From the NCBI GenBank assembly GCA_963831605.1, contig CAWHQR010000008.1, positions 434,001-498,000 of the forward strand: 64,000 nt of DNA. Reading direction: 5' to 3'. The stretch's first letter is position 1. The number at the start of each line of letters is the position of its first letter. The notes under the pieces are model-generated. The model worked only from the letters and a program-made list of their open reading frames with translations. It did not search any database and was not told where the DNA came from. Of the stretch, positions 8,226-17,133 are shown piece by piece. Made by a program: the position numbers and the translations under genes. Source of the stretch: DASUPK01 sp963831605 (GTDB lineage: Bacteria; Actinomycetota; Thermoleophilia; Solirubrobacterales; 70-9).

Positions 8226-9617
8226 ATGAGTGAGCAGACGAAGTTCCAGCTCTCCGAGGACGAGATCCCGACCAGTTGGGTCAACCTGCTGGCCGATCTC
8301 CCCGGCGAACCGCCGCCACCGCCGCTCAGCCCGGCCACGGGCGAGCCGGCCGGGCCGGACGATCTCGCTCCGATCTTCGCGATGGGGCTGATCGAGCAGG
8401 AGGTCTCCACCGAGCCTGATGTCGCGATTCCCGAGGAGGTTCGCGACATCTACCGGCTCTGGCGGCCGACCCCTCTGCTTCGCGCCCGCCGGCTGGAGCG
8501 TGAGCTCGATACCCCGGCTCACATCTACTACAAGTACGAGGGGGTATCGCCCGCGGGCTCTCACAAGCCGAACACCGCGGTCCCCCAGGCCTTCTACAAC
8601 CGCGAGGCGGGGATCAAGAAGATCTCGACCGAAACCGGCGCGGGACAGTGGGGGTCGGCGATGGCGCTCGCCTGCCAGTTCTTCGGGCTCGAATGTGAGG
8701 TCTTCATGGTCGGCATCTCCTACGACCAGAAGCCGTATCGCAAGGCGATGATCGAGACCTGGGGCGGGACGGTCCATCGGAGCCCCTCGGACCTCACGGA
8801 GGCCGGGCGCTCACAGGCCTCACACGAGTCGGGATCACTCGGTATCGCGATCTCCGAGGCCGTCGAGGTGGCAGCGCAGTCGGACGACACGAATTACTCG
8901 CTCGGCTCGGTGCTCAACCACGTCTGCCTGCACCAGACCGTGATCGGGCAGGAGTGCATCAAGCAGATGGAGCTGGCCGGGGAGGCGCCCGACGTCGTGA
9001 TCGGCTGTGTCGGCGGAGGATCCAACTTCGCGGGCATCGCCTACCCGTTCCTGCGCCGCCGCCTGCGCGAGGGGACCGAGACCCGGTTCGTCGGCGCCGA
9101 GCCGGCCGCCTGCCCGACCCTGACCCGGGGCCGCTACGCCTACGACTTCGGCGACACCGTCGGCATGACCCCGCTGATGCCCATGTACACACTGGGCCAC
9201 GACTTCGTCCCGCCGCCGGTCCACGCCGGAGGCCTGCGCTACCACGGTGACGCCCCGAGCCTCTGCGCGCTCGTCAAGGAGGGGCTGGTCGAGGCGACCG
9301 CGATCAAGCAGACGGCCGCCTTCGAGGCCGCGGTCCGGTTCGCCCGCTGCGAGGGGATCATCCCCGGGCCCGAGCCGGCCCACGCGATTCGCGCCGTGTT
9401 CGACGAGGCGGAGGCGGCGAAGGAGGCGGGGGAGGAGAGGGTGATCCTCTTCAACCTCTCGGGCCACGGGCACTTCGACATGTCTGCCTACGCGGCCTAT
9501 TTCGCCGGCGAGCTCGAGGACCTGGAGCTCTCCGAGGACGAGCTCACGGAGGCGCTCGAGCACCTGCCGGAGGCACCTCGCTCGCCTGAGCCGTTGGGGA
9601 GCCTGAGACGGCGATAG
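8226..9617 (+). CDS. trpB: Tryptophan synthase beta chain, TrpB2 type
   Basis: This 463-residue PLP enzyme condenses indole with serine to form tryptophan. The PLP-binding lysine lies in AGSHKPNTA near residue 119. The phosphate-binding glycine loop CVGGGSNFAG is near residue 260, and a late serine-containing loop, NLSGHGHFDM, is also seen. The long N-terminal extension and motifs such as RPTPLLRARRLE place it in the TrpB2 group rather than the trpAB-encoded TrpB1. No trpA or other trp gene is nearby, consistent with an indole-scavenging or stand-alone role. Confidence 0.92.
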   Translation: MSEQTKFQLSEDEIPTSWVNLLADLPGEPPPPPLSPATGEPAGPDDLAPIFAMGLIEQEVSTEPDVAIPEEVRDIYRLWRPTPLLRARRLERELDTPAHIYYKYEGVSPAGSHKPNTAVPQAFYNREAGIKKISTETGAGQWGSAMALACQFFGLECEVFMVGISYDQKPYRKAMIETWGGTVHRSPSDLTEAGRSQASHESGSLGIAISEAVEVAAQSDDTNYSLGSVLNHVCLHQTVIGQECIKQMELAGEAPDVVIGCVGGGSNFAGIAYPFLRRRLREGTETRFVGAEPAACPTLTRGRYAYDFGDTVGMTPLMPMYTLGHDFVPPPVHAGGLRYHGDAPSLCALVKEGLVEATAIKQTAAFEAAVRFARCEGIIPGPEPAHAIRAVFDEAEAAKEAGEERVILFNLSGHGHFDMSAYAAYFAGELEDLELSEDELTEALEHLPEAPRSPEPLGSLRRR

Positions 9618-9656
9618 GGTTTCCGCGGGGAGAAATACCGGGACAGGAGGATTCGG

Positions 9657-11358
9657 ATGCTGAAACAAGGACGGTTCGTCGTCGTCCTTGTCGTGCTCTC
9701 CCTCGGCGCCACGCCAGCGGTGGCCAGGCGGCCGTCGAGGCTCTCGTCAACACGGGAAGTCCAGCGAGCCCGTTCCCGCAGAACAAGCAGAACGAGCCGA
9801 CGGTCGCGATCGATCCCGACCAACCCCATCGTGTTGGCTGCGGGCTCGAACGACGAGATCGACGAGGCACCGTGCGTCGGCGGGGATTGCCCATTCGTGC
9901 AAGGCAGTCGGCAACTCCGGGATCTACTTCTCCTTCGACGGCGGCACAAGCTGGAGCCAGCCCACCTATCGGGCTGGAGCGACCGCAACGGGACGCCGGC
10001 GTCGGACCGATCGGCACGCTTCCGCACTACTACGAGCACGGCCTCGTCTCCGACGGCGACCCGGTAACCGTACTTCGGGCCGCGACCGGATGCGAACGGC
10101 CATTTCAGCTGGAGCAACGGCTCACGGCTGTACTACGCGAACCTGACCTCGAACTTCGCGACGGAGAAGAAGCGACCAGACCTTCAAGGGATTTGAGGCG
10201 ATCGCCGTCTCGCACGCGGACAACCTGACGTCTGCGGCCGCAGGCGATGCCGAGCGCATGGGGCGATCCAGCCATCGTGACCTCGCGGCGCCAGAGCGCT
10301 ACGACGTTCTCCGACAAGGAGGCAATCTGAGCGGACAATGCCGCCTCGAGCCCACGGTTCGGTACCGCCTACGTCTGCTACACGCTGTTCAAGAGCCAGC
10401 AGGACACCGGCCCGGAGAAGATCGCGGTCAGCCATTCGAGCTGACGGCGGCGACACCTGGTCTCGGCCGACGACGCTGAGCTCCGCGTTCGACAATCCGC
10501 AGCACACCGGCCGCCAGGGCTGCTCGATTCGGACCGACAGCAACGGCGACGCTCTACGCGGTCTGGGAGGACTCACACCAGAAGCAGGCCATCTTCCTGA
10601 TGGCTCGCTCCACCGATGGAGGCAACTCGTTCGAGAAGCCGCGCACGATCGCCAACGTGACCGACGTCGGCGCCTTCGATGGCGTGCGCTCGATCTCGTT
10701 CGACGGGATCGCCGGCGCTCGCACCAGCTCGTTCCCCAGCCTGGAGATCGCCAACGGCGCGCCGACCGGAGCCGGGGCGTCGAACAAGCTGGCGCTTGGC
10801 TGGTCCGACGGCTCCGCAGGGCTCAATCACGAGCACGCCCTGGTGCAGCTCTCCGCCGACGGCGGCACGAGCTGGACGAATCCGGTCCAGGTCGAGCAGA
10901 GCGGCGATCGGCCGGACTTCGCGTTCATCGGACTCTCGCCGAACGGGAGCGATCTGTACGTCGTCTACGACGGGTTCAGCGACCCGTTCCGGAACGACAT
11001 GACGAGCACGCGGAGTTCGTGGGGGTGACGCGGCATGCGGACGTCTCGGGTACCGCCCTCGGCGGTCTGACGACCCTCGACCGCGGCTTGGTCGGCGACT
11101 CCCGCGCTTCGAGCTCGAACGGGTCTGATCGACGAGTTCATCGGTGACTACAACACTGTGGCCGCGACCAACGTCAGGGGCGGTCTCGGTGTTCAACGAC
11201 GCCCACAACGCGGCGGATTGCCCGACCGATCGACGTCGTTCCGGCAGGCGACGGTCGATGGGACAGCTGGGGCGCCGCCGGCACCGGGTACCGACTGCGG
11301 GCCGACGTTCGGTAACACCGACATATTCTCGGCGGCGGTCAGCGATCCGACGCCCTGA
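9657..11358 (+). pseudogene. Secreted Asp-box (BNR/sialidase-like) protein, heavily frameshifted
   Basis: The first frame encodes a signal peptide (MLKQGRFVVVLVVLSLGATP). Joining frames restores one continuous protein: DPTNPIVLAAGSND near the N-terminus, four Asp boxes (FDGGTSW, DDGGDTW, TDGGNSF, ADGGTSW), DEFIGDYN, and a C-terminus ending NTDIFSAAVSDPTP. I count at least a dozen single-base insertions and deletions. Examples are an extra G before ACCAACCCC near 9817 and an extra T before GACGGCGGCGACACC near 10442. There is also an in-frame TGA where Trp is expected near 10329. The intact family is secreted, beta-propeller-like and exo-sialidase related. As it stands, no full product can be made. 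Confidence 0.75.
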
Positions 11359-11419
11359 CGTTACGAGGGAGCCGCGGCGCTTGCCGCGGCTCCCCGTCAT
11401 ATCGAGGTACCCGAGGCGA

Positions 11420-11833
11420 TCAGCGCGCCGGAACCAGATAGCGCTCGAGACCCGAGCGGATCGACTCGGGGATAGGCGACTTCGATCCGCCGCCGGTCTC
11501 GATGAAGACGTGGCGCAGCTCGCCCTCCGCGGCGGGTTCGCCGCCGTCCTCGACGACGAGCTCGGTGATCATCGAGGTGTCGCCCAGGCGGGTGACGCGG
11601 GCCACCACCTCGAACTCGTCGTCGAAGCGCAGCGGCGCCAGGTAGCGAATGGTCGCCTCCGCGACGACCATGTCGACGCCGGCGTCGACCATCGCCTGAT
11701 AGCCGCCGAGCTCCCGCCAGAGCTCGCTCATCGTCAGGTCGAAGTAGGTGAGGTAGTTCGCGTTGAAGACGACTCCCTGCGGGTCGCACTCGTTGTAGCG
11801 GACCCGCAGACGGTGCCGGAAGGACTCGCTCAA
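11420..11833 (-). CDS. Hot-dog acyl-CoA thioesterase, 4HBT/YbgC family
   Basis: This 137-residue single hot-dog protein has the family signature RYNECDPQGVVFNANYLTYFD near residues 11-31, which contains the catalytic aspartate of 4-hydroxybenzoyl-CoA thioesterase-like enzymes. It hydrolyses acyl-CoA thioesters. The likely start is a TTG whose last bases overlap the stop of the upstream CitE-like gene (TTGA), so the two are translationally coupled. That context makes an acyl-CoA made or cut by the lyase, such as malyl-CoA, a plausible substrate. This is inference. No ATG fits without losing the conserved N-terminus. Confidence 0.83.
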   Translation of the reverse strand: MSESFRHRLRVRYNECDPQGVVFNANYLTYFDLTMSELWRELGGYQAMVDAGVDMVVAEATIRYLAPLRFDDEFEVVARVTRLGDTSMITELVVEDGGEPAAEGELRHVFIETGGGSKSPIPESIRSGLERYLVPAR

Positions 11834-12909
11834 CCCTTCATCTCGTAGGCCTTGGCGAGCTCCGGGTCCTTCTTGGCGAGCATCTCGGCGAGGTTCACCA
11901 TCACCTTGCACTGCTTCCAGGTCGCGTCGTCCTGCATCTTGCCGTCGATCATGTGGACGCCGGCGCCGTCCGGGATCGCCTCGATCACCTTCTTGGCGAA
12001 GAGGACCTCGTCCGGCGGCGGCGAGAAGACCTTCTTGGCGATGTCGATCTGGACCGGGTGGAGCGACCAGGCGCCGACGCAGCCGAGCAGGAAGGCCGCG
12101 CGGAATTGCGTCTCGCACCCGAGCGTGTCCTTGATGTCGCCGTAGGGCCCGTAGAAGGGCAGGATGTCGTTGGACGTGCAGGCGTCGACCATGCGCGCGA
12201 TCGAGTAGTGCCACGGATCCTGCTGCGCGGTCGCGCGCGGTGCGTCCGGATCGTCGGGATCGGGGTCCTCGATCACCCGGTAGCCGGGGTGGCCGCCGCC
12301 GACCCGCGTGGTCTTCATTCGCCGTGACGCCGCCAGGTCGGCCGGACCGAAGCTCATGCCCTGCATGCGGGGGCTGGCCGCGGCGATCTCCTCCAGGTTC
12401 ACCACTCCCTGCGCCGTCTCCAGGATGGCGTGGATCAGCAGGGGGCGTTCGATCTTCGCCTTCGCCTCGAGCTGCGCCAGCAGCCGGTCGACGTAGTGGA
12501 TGTCCCAGGGGCCCTGGACCTTGGGGACCATGATCACCTCGAGCTTGTCGCCGATCTCAGTCACCAATTGGGTGAGGTCATCGAGGCACCAGGGGCTCTC
12601 GAGCTCGTTGATCCGCGTCCAGAGCTGGGTATCGCCGAAGTCGACCTCCTTGCCGACCTCGATCAGGCCCTCGCGGGCCGGGACCTTCTTGTCGACGGGG
12701 ATGGCGTCCTCGAGGTTGCCGAGCAGGATGTCGGCCTGCTTGGCCATGTCGGGGACCTTCGCGCGCATCTTCTCGTTGGATGCGTCGAAGAAATGGATCA
12801 TCCGCGACGGCTTGAAGGGGATCTCCTGGACCGGATCGGGGGCACCGATCGCCAGGGGCTTGAAGAAGTCTCTTGGGTTTCTCATGTGGGGAACGCTATC
12901 TGGAGGCAT
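11830..12909 (-). CDS. mcl: HpcH/CitE-family lyase, probable malyl-CoA / beta-methylmalyl-CoA lyase
   Basis: The protein has 359 residues from ATG 12909, or 351 from ATG 12885 (MRNPRDFFKPLAIG); neither start has a good ribosome binding site. It has the CitE TIM-barrel pattern: LGNLEDAIP with acidic metal ligands, KVQGPWDIHYVD, HAILETAQGVVNLEEIA with the conserved glutamate, and MSFGPADLAAS. The family cleaves or forms C-C bonds of citryl-, malyl- and methylmalyl-CoA using Mg. The length and neighbours (acyl-CoA dehydrogenase, MaoC, MeaA, Ccr) point to the lyase step of the ethylmalonyl-CoA pathway, which yields glyoxylate and propionyl-CoA. A hot-dog thioesterase is coupled downstream. Confidence 0.85.
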   Translation of the reverse strand: MPPDSVPHMRNPRDFFKPLAIGAPDPVQEIPFKPSRMIHFFDASNEKMRAKVPDMAKQADILLGNLEDAIPVDKKVPAREGLIEVGKEVDFGDTQLWTRINELESPWCLDDLTQLVTEIGDKLEVIMVPKVQGPWDIHYVDRLLAQLEAKAKIERPLLIHAILETAQGVVNLEEIAAASPRMQGMSFGPADLAASRRMKTTRVGGGHPGYRVIEDPDPDDPDAPRATAQQDPWHYSIARMVDACTSNDILPFYGPYGDIKDTLGCETQFRAAFLLGCVGAWSLHPVQIDIAKKVFSPPPDEVLFAKKVIEAIPDGAGVHMIDGKMQDDATWKQCKVMVNLAEMLAKKDPELAKAYEMKG

Positions 12910-12940
12910 GCATCGGACGCGCCACGGATAGCCTCACGCC

Positions 12941-13387
12941 ATGGCGAAGGTTCGCGAGGCGGTCCCGGGAGAGGTGGAACGGGTGCTCAGCATGTACGAG
13001 TGGCTGTTCGCGCCACCGGGCTCGGTTCCACCGCGCTGGGACCCGGAGCGGGCCCGCCGGGCGATCGCCGACGCGATCGCCGATCAGGAAGCGACGGTGT
13101 TGGTCGCCGAGCACCGCGGTGAGCTGCTCGGGCTCTGCACCGCGTACCTGGACATGAACTCAGTCCGTTTCGGCCCGCGCTGCTGGGTCGAGGACCTGGC
13201 CGTGAGTCCCGACCATCGCTCCCAGGGGGTGGGGAGGGATCTGCTCGATGCCGCGAAGGACTGGGCCCGCGAGCGCGGCGCCACTCACCTGGAGCTGGAC
13301 AGCTCCGACGCACGCGCCGACGCGCACCGCTTCTACGAGCGGGAGGGGCCGAGCTGGCGCTCGGTCTGCTTCGCCTGGGAGTTGTGA
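12941..13387 (+). CDS. GNAT-family N-acetyltransferase
   Basis: This 148-residue GCN5-related acetyltransferase has the acetyl-CoA binding motif A in VEDLAVSPDHRSQGVGRDLL (residues about 87-106), where RSQGVG is the pyrophosphate loop. HRFYEREG near the C-terminus is the usual motif B segment. It transfers an acetyl group from acetyl-CoA to an amine substrate that cannot be predicted. The gene is divergent from the CitE-like lyase, with only a short shared promoter region. Confidence 0.85.
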   Translation: MAKVREAVPGEVERVLSMYEWLFAPPGSVPPRWDPERARRAIADAIADQEATVLVAEHRGELLGLCTAYLDMNSVRFGPRCWVEDLAVSPDHRSQGVGRDLLDAAKDWARERGATHLELDSSDARADAHRFYEREGPSWRSVCFAWEL

Positions 13388-13411
13388 AAGCCCGGTCATT
13401 ACGAGCTGTTA

Positions 13412-13421
13412 CGATATATCG
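13412..13421. promoter_or_regulatory. AT-rich palindrome upstream of the PadR-type gene
   Basis: CGATATATCG is a perfect 10-bp palindrome inside TTACGATATATCGCGTTA, 35 bases before the PadR-family start codon. It stands out from the GC-rich surroundings. PadR proteins commonly bind short AT-rich palindromes near their own promoters, so autoregulation is plausible. Confidence 0.5.
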
Positions 13422-13456
13422 CGTTAGTTCATGATTGATCGAAAGGAACAACGCGA

Positions 13457-13969
13457 ATGCACAGACAGAGAAGCCGCCATGGATATGGGCGGCACGAGAT
13501 GAGTCGCGGTCGCGGCCACGGCCGAGGACGCCACCGCGTCCGCCGCGGTGACGTCCGCAGCGCGATCTTGGCGCTGCTCGACGACCGGCCGATGCACGGC
13601 TACGAGCTGATCACCGAGCTCGAGGAGCGCACCGGGGGTCGCTGGCGCCCCAGCGCCGGCTCGATCTACCCGACGCTCCAGCTCCTCGAGGATGAGGGGT
13701 TGGCCACGGCTGAGGAGGTCGAGGGCCGCAAGGTCTACTCGCTGACAGACGCCGGCAAGGAAGCCGCCCCGGAGCGAACCGAGGGCCAGCAGCCCTGGGA
13801 GGAGGGCGACGAGGACTCGCCTCGATTCGAGGCCCGCAAGGAGCTCTTCAAGCTGATCGGGGCGGCGAAGCAACTCGCCCGCGCTGACAATGAGGAGCAG
13901 CTGACGAAGGCGGCGGAGATCCTGAAGGACGCACGCCGCAAGCTCTACGGCATCCTCGCCGAGGAGTAG
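13457..13969 (+). CDS. PadR-family transcriptional regulator
   Basis: This 170-residue regulator starts with an unusual Arg/His/Gly-rich stretch of about 35 residues (HRQRSRHGYGRHEMSRGRGH). The PadR winged helix then follows: VRSAILALLDDRPMHGYELI, SAGSIYPTLQLLEDEGL and VYSLTDAGKE. A C-terminal helical segment of about 60 residues is likely used for dimerisation. AAAGGAA lies about eight bases before the ATG. The basic N-terminal tail could add nonspecific DNA contact. No membrane transporter target sits next to it, so the regulated genes are unknown apart from probable autoregulation. Confidence 0.87.
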   Translation: MHRQRSRHGYGRHEMSRGRGHGRGRHRVRRGDVRSAILALLDDRPMHGYELITELEERTGGRWRPSAGSIYPTLQLLEDEGLATAEEVEGRKVYSLTDAGKEAAPERTEGQQPWEEGDEDSPRFEARKELFKLIGAAKQLARADNEEQLTKAAEILKDARRKLYGILAEE

Positions 13970-13978
13970 CGAGTTGCC

Positions 13979-14434
13979 CTAGGGGCGGTCGGGAGCAGCG
14001 AGCCCGGCCGCCTTCAAGGCGTCCCTGCGATCGAGATAGAAAGTCGCCCGCCTGATGCGGCCCTCTGGGGCCCACCAGACGGTTCCACTCTCGGTCGTCA
14101 CCTCGACACCTCCGTGCTTGGTCTTCCCGGTCTGGCAGACCAGCAGAAGGAGCATGTCGTCGACCGGGATCACCTCCTCGACCTCGAAGCGGAACTCTGC
14201 CCACGGGCTGAGCCAGTCGGTCATGGCCTCCCGGAATCCACGGACTCCGTCGTAGGTCTGCGGGGGTGCCGCCTTCGCCACCATCACCGTCTCGTACTCC
14301 GGGTGGGCTCGCTCGCTGAGGAGCCCCTCGATCAGTTCAATCATCTGCGGGCCCTCGAGGACCGTGCCGACACCGATCTCGAGCTCGGTCGTCACCTCCT
14401 TGAGGAGAGCGGTGGTGTCATCTGCTCCGGGCAC
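13979..14434 (-). CDS. NTF2/SnoaL-like protein
   Basis: This 151-residue protein resembles the SnoaL-like NTF2 fold: an N-terminal helix with IELIEGLLSERAHPEYETVM, then TYDGVRGFREAMTDWLSPWAEFRF, and a beta-rich C-terminal half ending FYLDRRDALKAAGL. Such folds serve as small enzymes or ligand-binding proteins, and the sequence does not point to a specific reaction. It converges on the PadR gene, with nine bases between the two stop codons. Confidence 0.65.
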   Translation of the reverse strand: MPGADDTTALLKEVTTELEIGVGTVLEGPQMIELIEGLLSERAHPEYETVMVAKAAPPQTYDGVRGFREAMTDWLSPWAEFRFEVEEVIPVDDMLLLLVCQTGKTKHGGVEVTTESGTVWWAPEGRIRRATFYLDRRDALKAAGLAAPDRP

Positions 14435-14510
14435 CTGCCAGGCGAGGGTAACGCGCCTTCCCGGGGCGTCGTCCTATCCTTGGCGGCGAAAACACGACCT
14501 CAGAGGAGCC

Positions 14511-15740
14511 ATGGCCGTAGCCACCGAGCAGCAAGCGAGCACCAACTTCCAGGAGATGACCGACGAGCAGAAGGCCATCGTCGAGATGGTCCGTCAGTTC
14601 GCCGACGAGCAGATCATCCCCAACGCCGAGGAGTACGACCACGAGGACAAGTTCCCCGAGCCGATCGTCGAGCAGATGAAGGAGCTCGGCCTCTTCGGGG
14701 TGACGATCCCCGAGGAGTACGGCGGCATGGGCCTCGACCTGACGACCTACGCGATGATCGTCGAGGAGCTCTCGCGCGGCTGGATCTCGATCTCCGGCGT
14801 CGTCAACACCCACTTCATCGGCTCCTACCTGCTGATGAAGTTCGGGACCGACGACCAGAAGGAGTACTTCCTGCCGAAGATGGCGACCGGCGAGATTCGC
14901 GCCGCGTTCTCGCTCTCCGAGCCCGAGGTCGGCTCGGACGTCCAGGGCATCAAGGCGACGGCCACCAAGGACGACGACGGCAACTGGGTGCTCGAGGGCC
15001 AGAAGATGTGGGTCACCAATGGCCTCGGCTCCAGCGTCGTCTTCGTGTTGATGAAGAACGACCCGAAGGCCGATCCGCCCTACAAGGGGATGACCTGCTT
15101 CATCACCGAGAAGGAGCCCTGGAAGGAGAAGAACGAGGGCGACTTCGCGGGCCTCGAGATCCCGCCCAAGATCAAGAAGATGGGCTACAAGGGCGTCGAG
15201 TCCACGGAGCTCGTCTACTCGGGCTACAAGTGCCCGCCGGAGCGCATCCTCGGCGGCGAGGAGGCCGGCCTCGGCAAGGGCTTCTCGCAGATGATGGATG
15301 CGCTCGAGGTCGGCCGCGTCAACGTGGCCGCCCGCGGCGTCGGGATCGCGCAGCGCGCGCTGGAGCTGGCACTGAAGTACAGCCAGGAGCGCAAGACCTT
15401 CGGCAAGCCGATCGCCCAGCACCAGGCGATCCTCTTCAAGCTCGCCGACATGGCCACGAAGATCGAGGCCGCCCGCCTCGTCACCCGCAAGGCCGCGCGG
15501 ATGAAGGACGCCGGCCAGCGCTCCGACCTGGAGGCCGGGATGGCGAAGCTGATCGCCTCGGAGACCGGCAAGGAGGTCGTCGAGGACGCCTTCCGGATCC
15601 ACGGCGGCTACGGCTACTCCAAGGAGTACGAGATCGAGCGGCTCTACCGCGACGCGCCGCTGCTGCTGATCGGAGAGGGAACCTCCGAGATCCAGCGGAT
15701 GGTCATCGGCAAGAAGCTCCTGGAGCGCAACAAGATCTAG
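14511..15740 (+). CDS. Acyl-CoA dehydrogenase, candidate methylsuccinyl-CoA dehydrogenase
   Basis: This 409-residue FAD flavoprotein has the full family pattern: FGVTIPEEYGGMGLDL, AAFSLSEPEVGSDVQGIKATA for FAD and substrate binding, YSQERKTFGKPIAQHQAI, and FRIHGGYGYSKEYEIERLYRD. IGEGTSEIQ contains the glutamate that serves as catalytic base in most members. AGAGGAG lies five bases before the ATG. It oxidises an acyl-CoA to the 2-enoyl-CoA and passes electrons to ETF. The close presence of Ccr, MeaA, MaoC and a CitE-like lyase makes methylsuccinyl-CoA a good candidate, but short-chain or branched substrates are equally compatible with the sequence. Confidence 0.9.
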   Translation: MAVATEQQASTNFQEMTDEQKAIVEMVRQFADEQIIPNAEEYDHEDKFPEPIVEQMKELGLFGVTIPEEYGGMGLDLTTYAMIVEELSRGWISISGVVNTHFIGSYLLMKFGTDDQKEYFLPKMATGEIRAAFSLSEPEVGSDVQGIKATATKDDDGNWVLEGQKMWVTNGLGSSVVFVLMKNDPKADPPYKGMTCFITEKEPWKEKNEGDFAGLEIPPKIKKMGYKGVESTELVYSGYKCPPERILGGEEAGLGKGFSQMMDALEVGRVNVAARGVGIAQRALELALKYSQERKTFGKPIAQHQAILFKLADMATKIEAARLVTRKAARMKDAGQRSDLEAGMAKLIASETGKEVVEDAFRIHGGYGYSKEYEIERLYRDAPLLLIGEGTSEIQRMVIGKKLLERNKI

Positions 15741-15750
15741 CGGCGGGCCG

Positions 15751-16155
15751 ATGTCGCAGGAGAACGTCGAGTCTTTCGAGCGCGGGACCGAGGCGTACAA
15801 CCGCCGGGACGTCGATGGGCTGTTGGAGACGCTCGACCCGGAGGTGGAGTGGCATTCGGCGCTTCTGATTCCGTTCGGGGGCGCGGCGACCGTAAGTCGG
15901 GGACACGACGGCGTCCGTGAGGTGCTGGCGGAGGTCTATGAGGCTCTCGCCGACATCCACCTCGACTATTCCGAGATCCGGGACCTGGGTGATCGAATCG
16001 TCGGGATCGGCCACATCCGCACGCGGGGCAAGCAGAGTGGGGCGGTGACCGAGATGGCCTTCGGCACCGTCACCGACATGAAGAACGGCAAGGGGATTCG
16101 CATCTGGACCTACCTCGATCCCGAAGAGGCCCTCGAAGCCGCCGGGGTGTCGTAG
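15751..16155 (+). CDS. NTF2/SnoaL-like small protein (MSQENVE type)
   Basis: These 134 residues begin MSQENVESFERGTEAYNRRD, an opening very common among the many NTF2-like paralogs of Thermoleophilia. The fold continues with VDGLLETLDPEVEWHS, GHDGVREVLAEVYEAL and a strand-rich C-terminal half ending DPEEALEAAG. The protein is probably cytoplasmic, with unknown ligand or reaction. It starts ten bases after the acyl-CoA dehydrogenase stop and is probably cotranscribed with it. Confidence 0.75.
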   Translation: MSQENVESFERGTEAYNRRDVDGLLETLDPEVEWHSALLIPFGGAATVSRGHDGVREVLAEVYEALADIHLDYSEIRDLGDRIVGIGHIRTRGKQSGAVTEMAFGTVTDMKNGKGIRIWTYLDPEEALEAAGVS

Positions 16156-16167
16156 TAGCCAGCCGCT

Positions 16168-17061
16168 CTACCGCTTGCGCAGCTTCACCTTCGTCGCGTC
16201 CGTGCTGGGAGCGCCGCCGGTGGGCGTGTAGGTGATCGCCACGTTGAGCTTGACCGTGCCGGTCTCGCTGAGCAGGTGCTTCTTCTTGCCTCTGGCACGA
16301 ATCGTCAGCTTCACGGGGCCGCCGCTGACCGCCGTGGAGCTGACCGCCGTCCCGCCTCCGGCGGACTTGACGCCCTTTCCGCCGACGACCAGGTCGCCCG
16401 GGTTGGGAACGGTCGCCTCAAGGGTCGCCGTCCCCCGCTTCATGTTGCGGGTGATCCGCCCGAGCACAAAGGAGTTGGTGGGCTCGAGGACGGCGGAGAT
16501 GTTGAGACGAAGGGGATCGGTTCGGAGCACAAAGGCCCCCGACTGGCCATCGGCGAGGCCGGGCGCGAGGTCGATGAATGACTCTCCGGGGACGGGGAAG
16601 TAGGAGGCGTTGTCGGCTGGGCTCTTCGAGTTGTTGCCTAGGACATCGCCCGCCCTCACCGGGAGGCTGGTCTGAAACGTGTTGACGACGCTCGGGGTGA
16701 GGGATCTCGGGCCGTCGTGGCCGACCGCGGTGTAGGTCAGAGGGTCAGCGGCCTTGCGAAACACCTTCATGGTCAGCTCCTGTCCCACGTCGGCGGCGGC
16801 GGTGTGGCTCCATGAGGTGAGCGTCCAGGCAGTGACCCCTCCGGTGGCCGGGACGACGTACGAGTTCCCCGAGGTCACGCTGGGCTGGGCGCGGTCGGTG
16901 TTGGCGGAGGTCTCCGACGACGGGCCTGGCGGTGCGAGCTGGCCGATGGTGACCGCCGCCGGGACCGGGGCGGCCGTGAACATCAGCAGGGCCGCGGCCG
17001 GGACGGATGCGATTCCCAGGCGCGCCAGCCGAGACAACCGCCTTCGCGGACTGGAGGGCAT
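16168..17061 (-). CDS. Secreted protein with a beta-rich body and basic C-terminal tail
   Basis: This 297-residue protein starts MPSSPRRRLSRLARLGIASV and has a hydrophobic export signal ending near AAPVPAAV. The mature part is Ser/Thr/Gly/Val rich and looks all-beta. The last 90 residues (VKLTIRARGKKKHLLSETGT, then VNVAITYTPTGG-like strands and a KLRKR end) resemble an Ig-like or bacterial fibronectin-like unit. The Lys/Arg tail recurs in secreted proteins of this lineage. I recognise no enzyme motif. The start is placed at the ATG directly before the basic n-region of the signal peptide. Confidence 0.7.
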   Translation of the reverse strand: MPSSPRRRLSRLARLGIASVPAAALLMFTAAPVPAAVTIGQLAPPGPSSETSANTDRAQPSVTSGNSYVVPATGGVTAWTLTSWSHTAAADVGQELTMKVFRKAADPLTYTAVGHDGPRSLTPSVVNTFQTSLPVRAGDVLGNNSKSPADNASYFPVPGESFIDLAPGLADGQSGAFVLRTDPLRLNISAVLEPTNSFVLGRITRNMKRGTATLEATVPNPGDLVVGGKGVKSAGGGTAVSSTAVSGGPVKLTIRARGKKKHLLSETGTVKLNVAITYTPTGGAPSTDATKVKLRKR

Positions 17062-17133
17062 GGGCGGACGCTCGCAAAGGGACACGCCAGTGTCAAGTCG
17101 GGCCGGCGGGGCCCGCTTCCTAGACTGAAGCCC

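Noticed and set aside
6386..8449. A 687-codon open frame on the minus strand opposite pckG
   Set aside because: Typical antisense shadow of a high-GC gene. The sequence is Arg/Gly/Asp-rich with no recognisable domain, while the plus strand carries an unmistakable PEP carboxykinase.
14418..15800. Long minus-strand open frame across the acyl-CoA dehydrogenase
   Set aside because: Shadow of the real gene. Leu/Asp/Gly-biased composition and no motifs.
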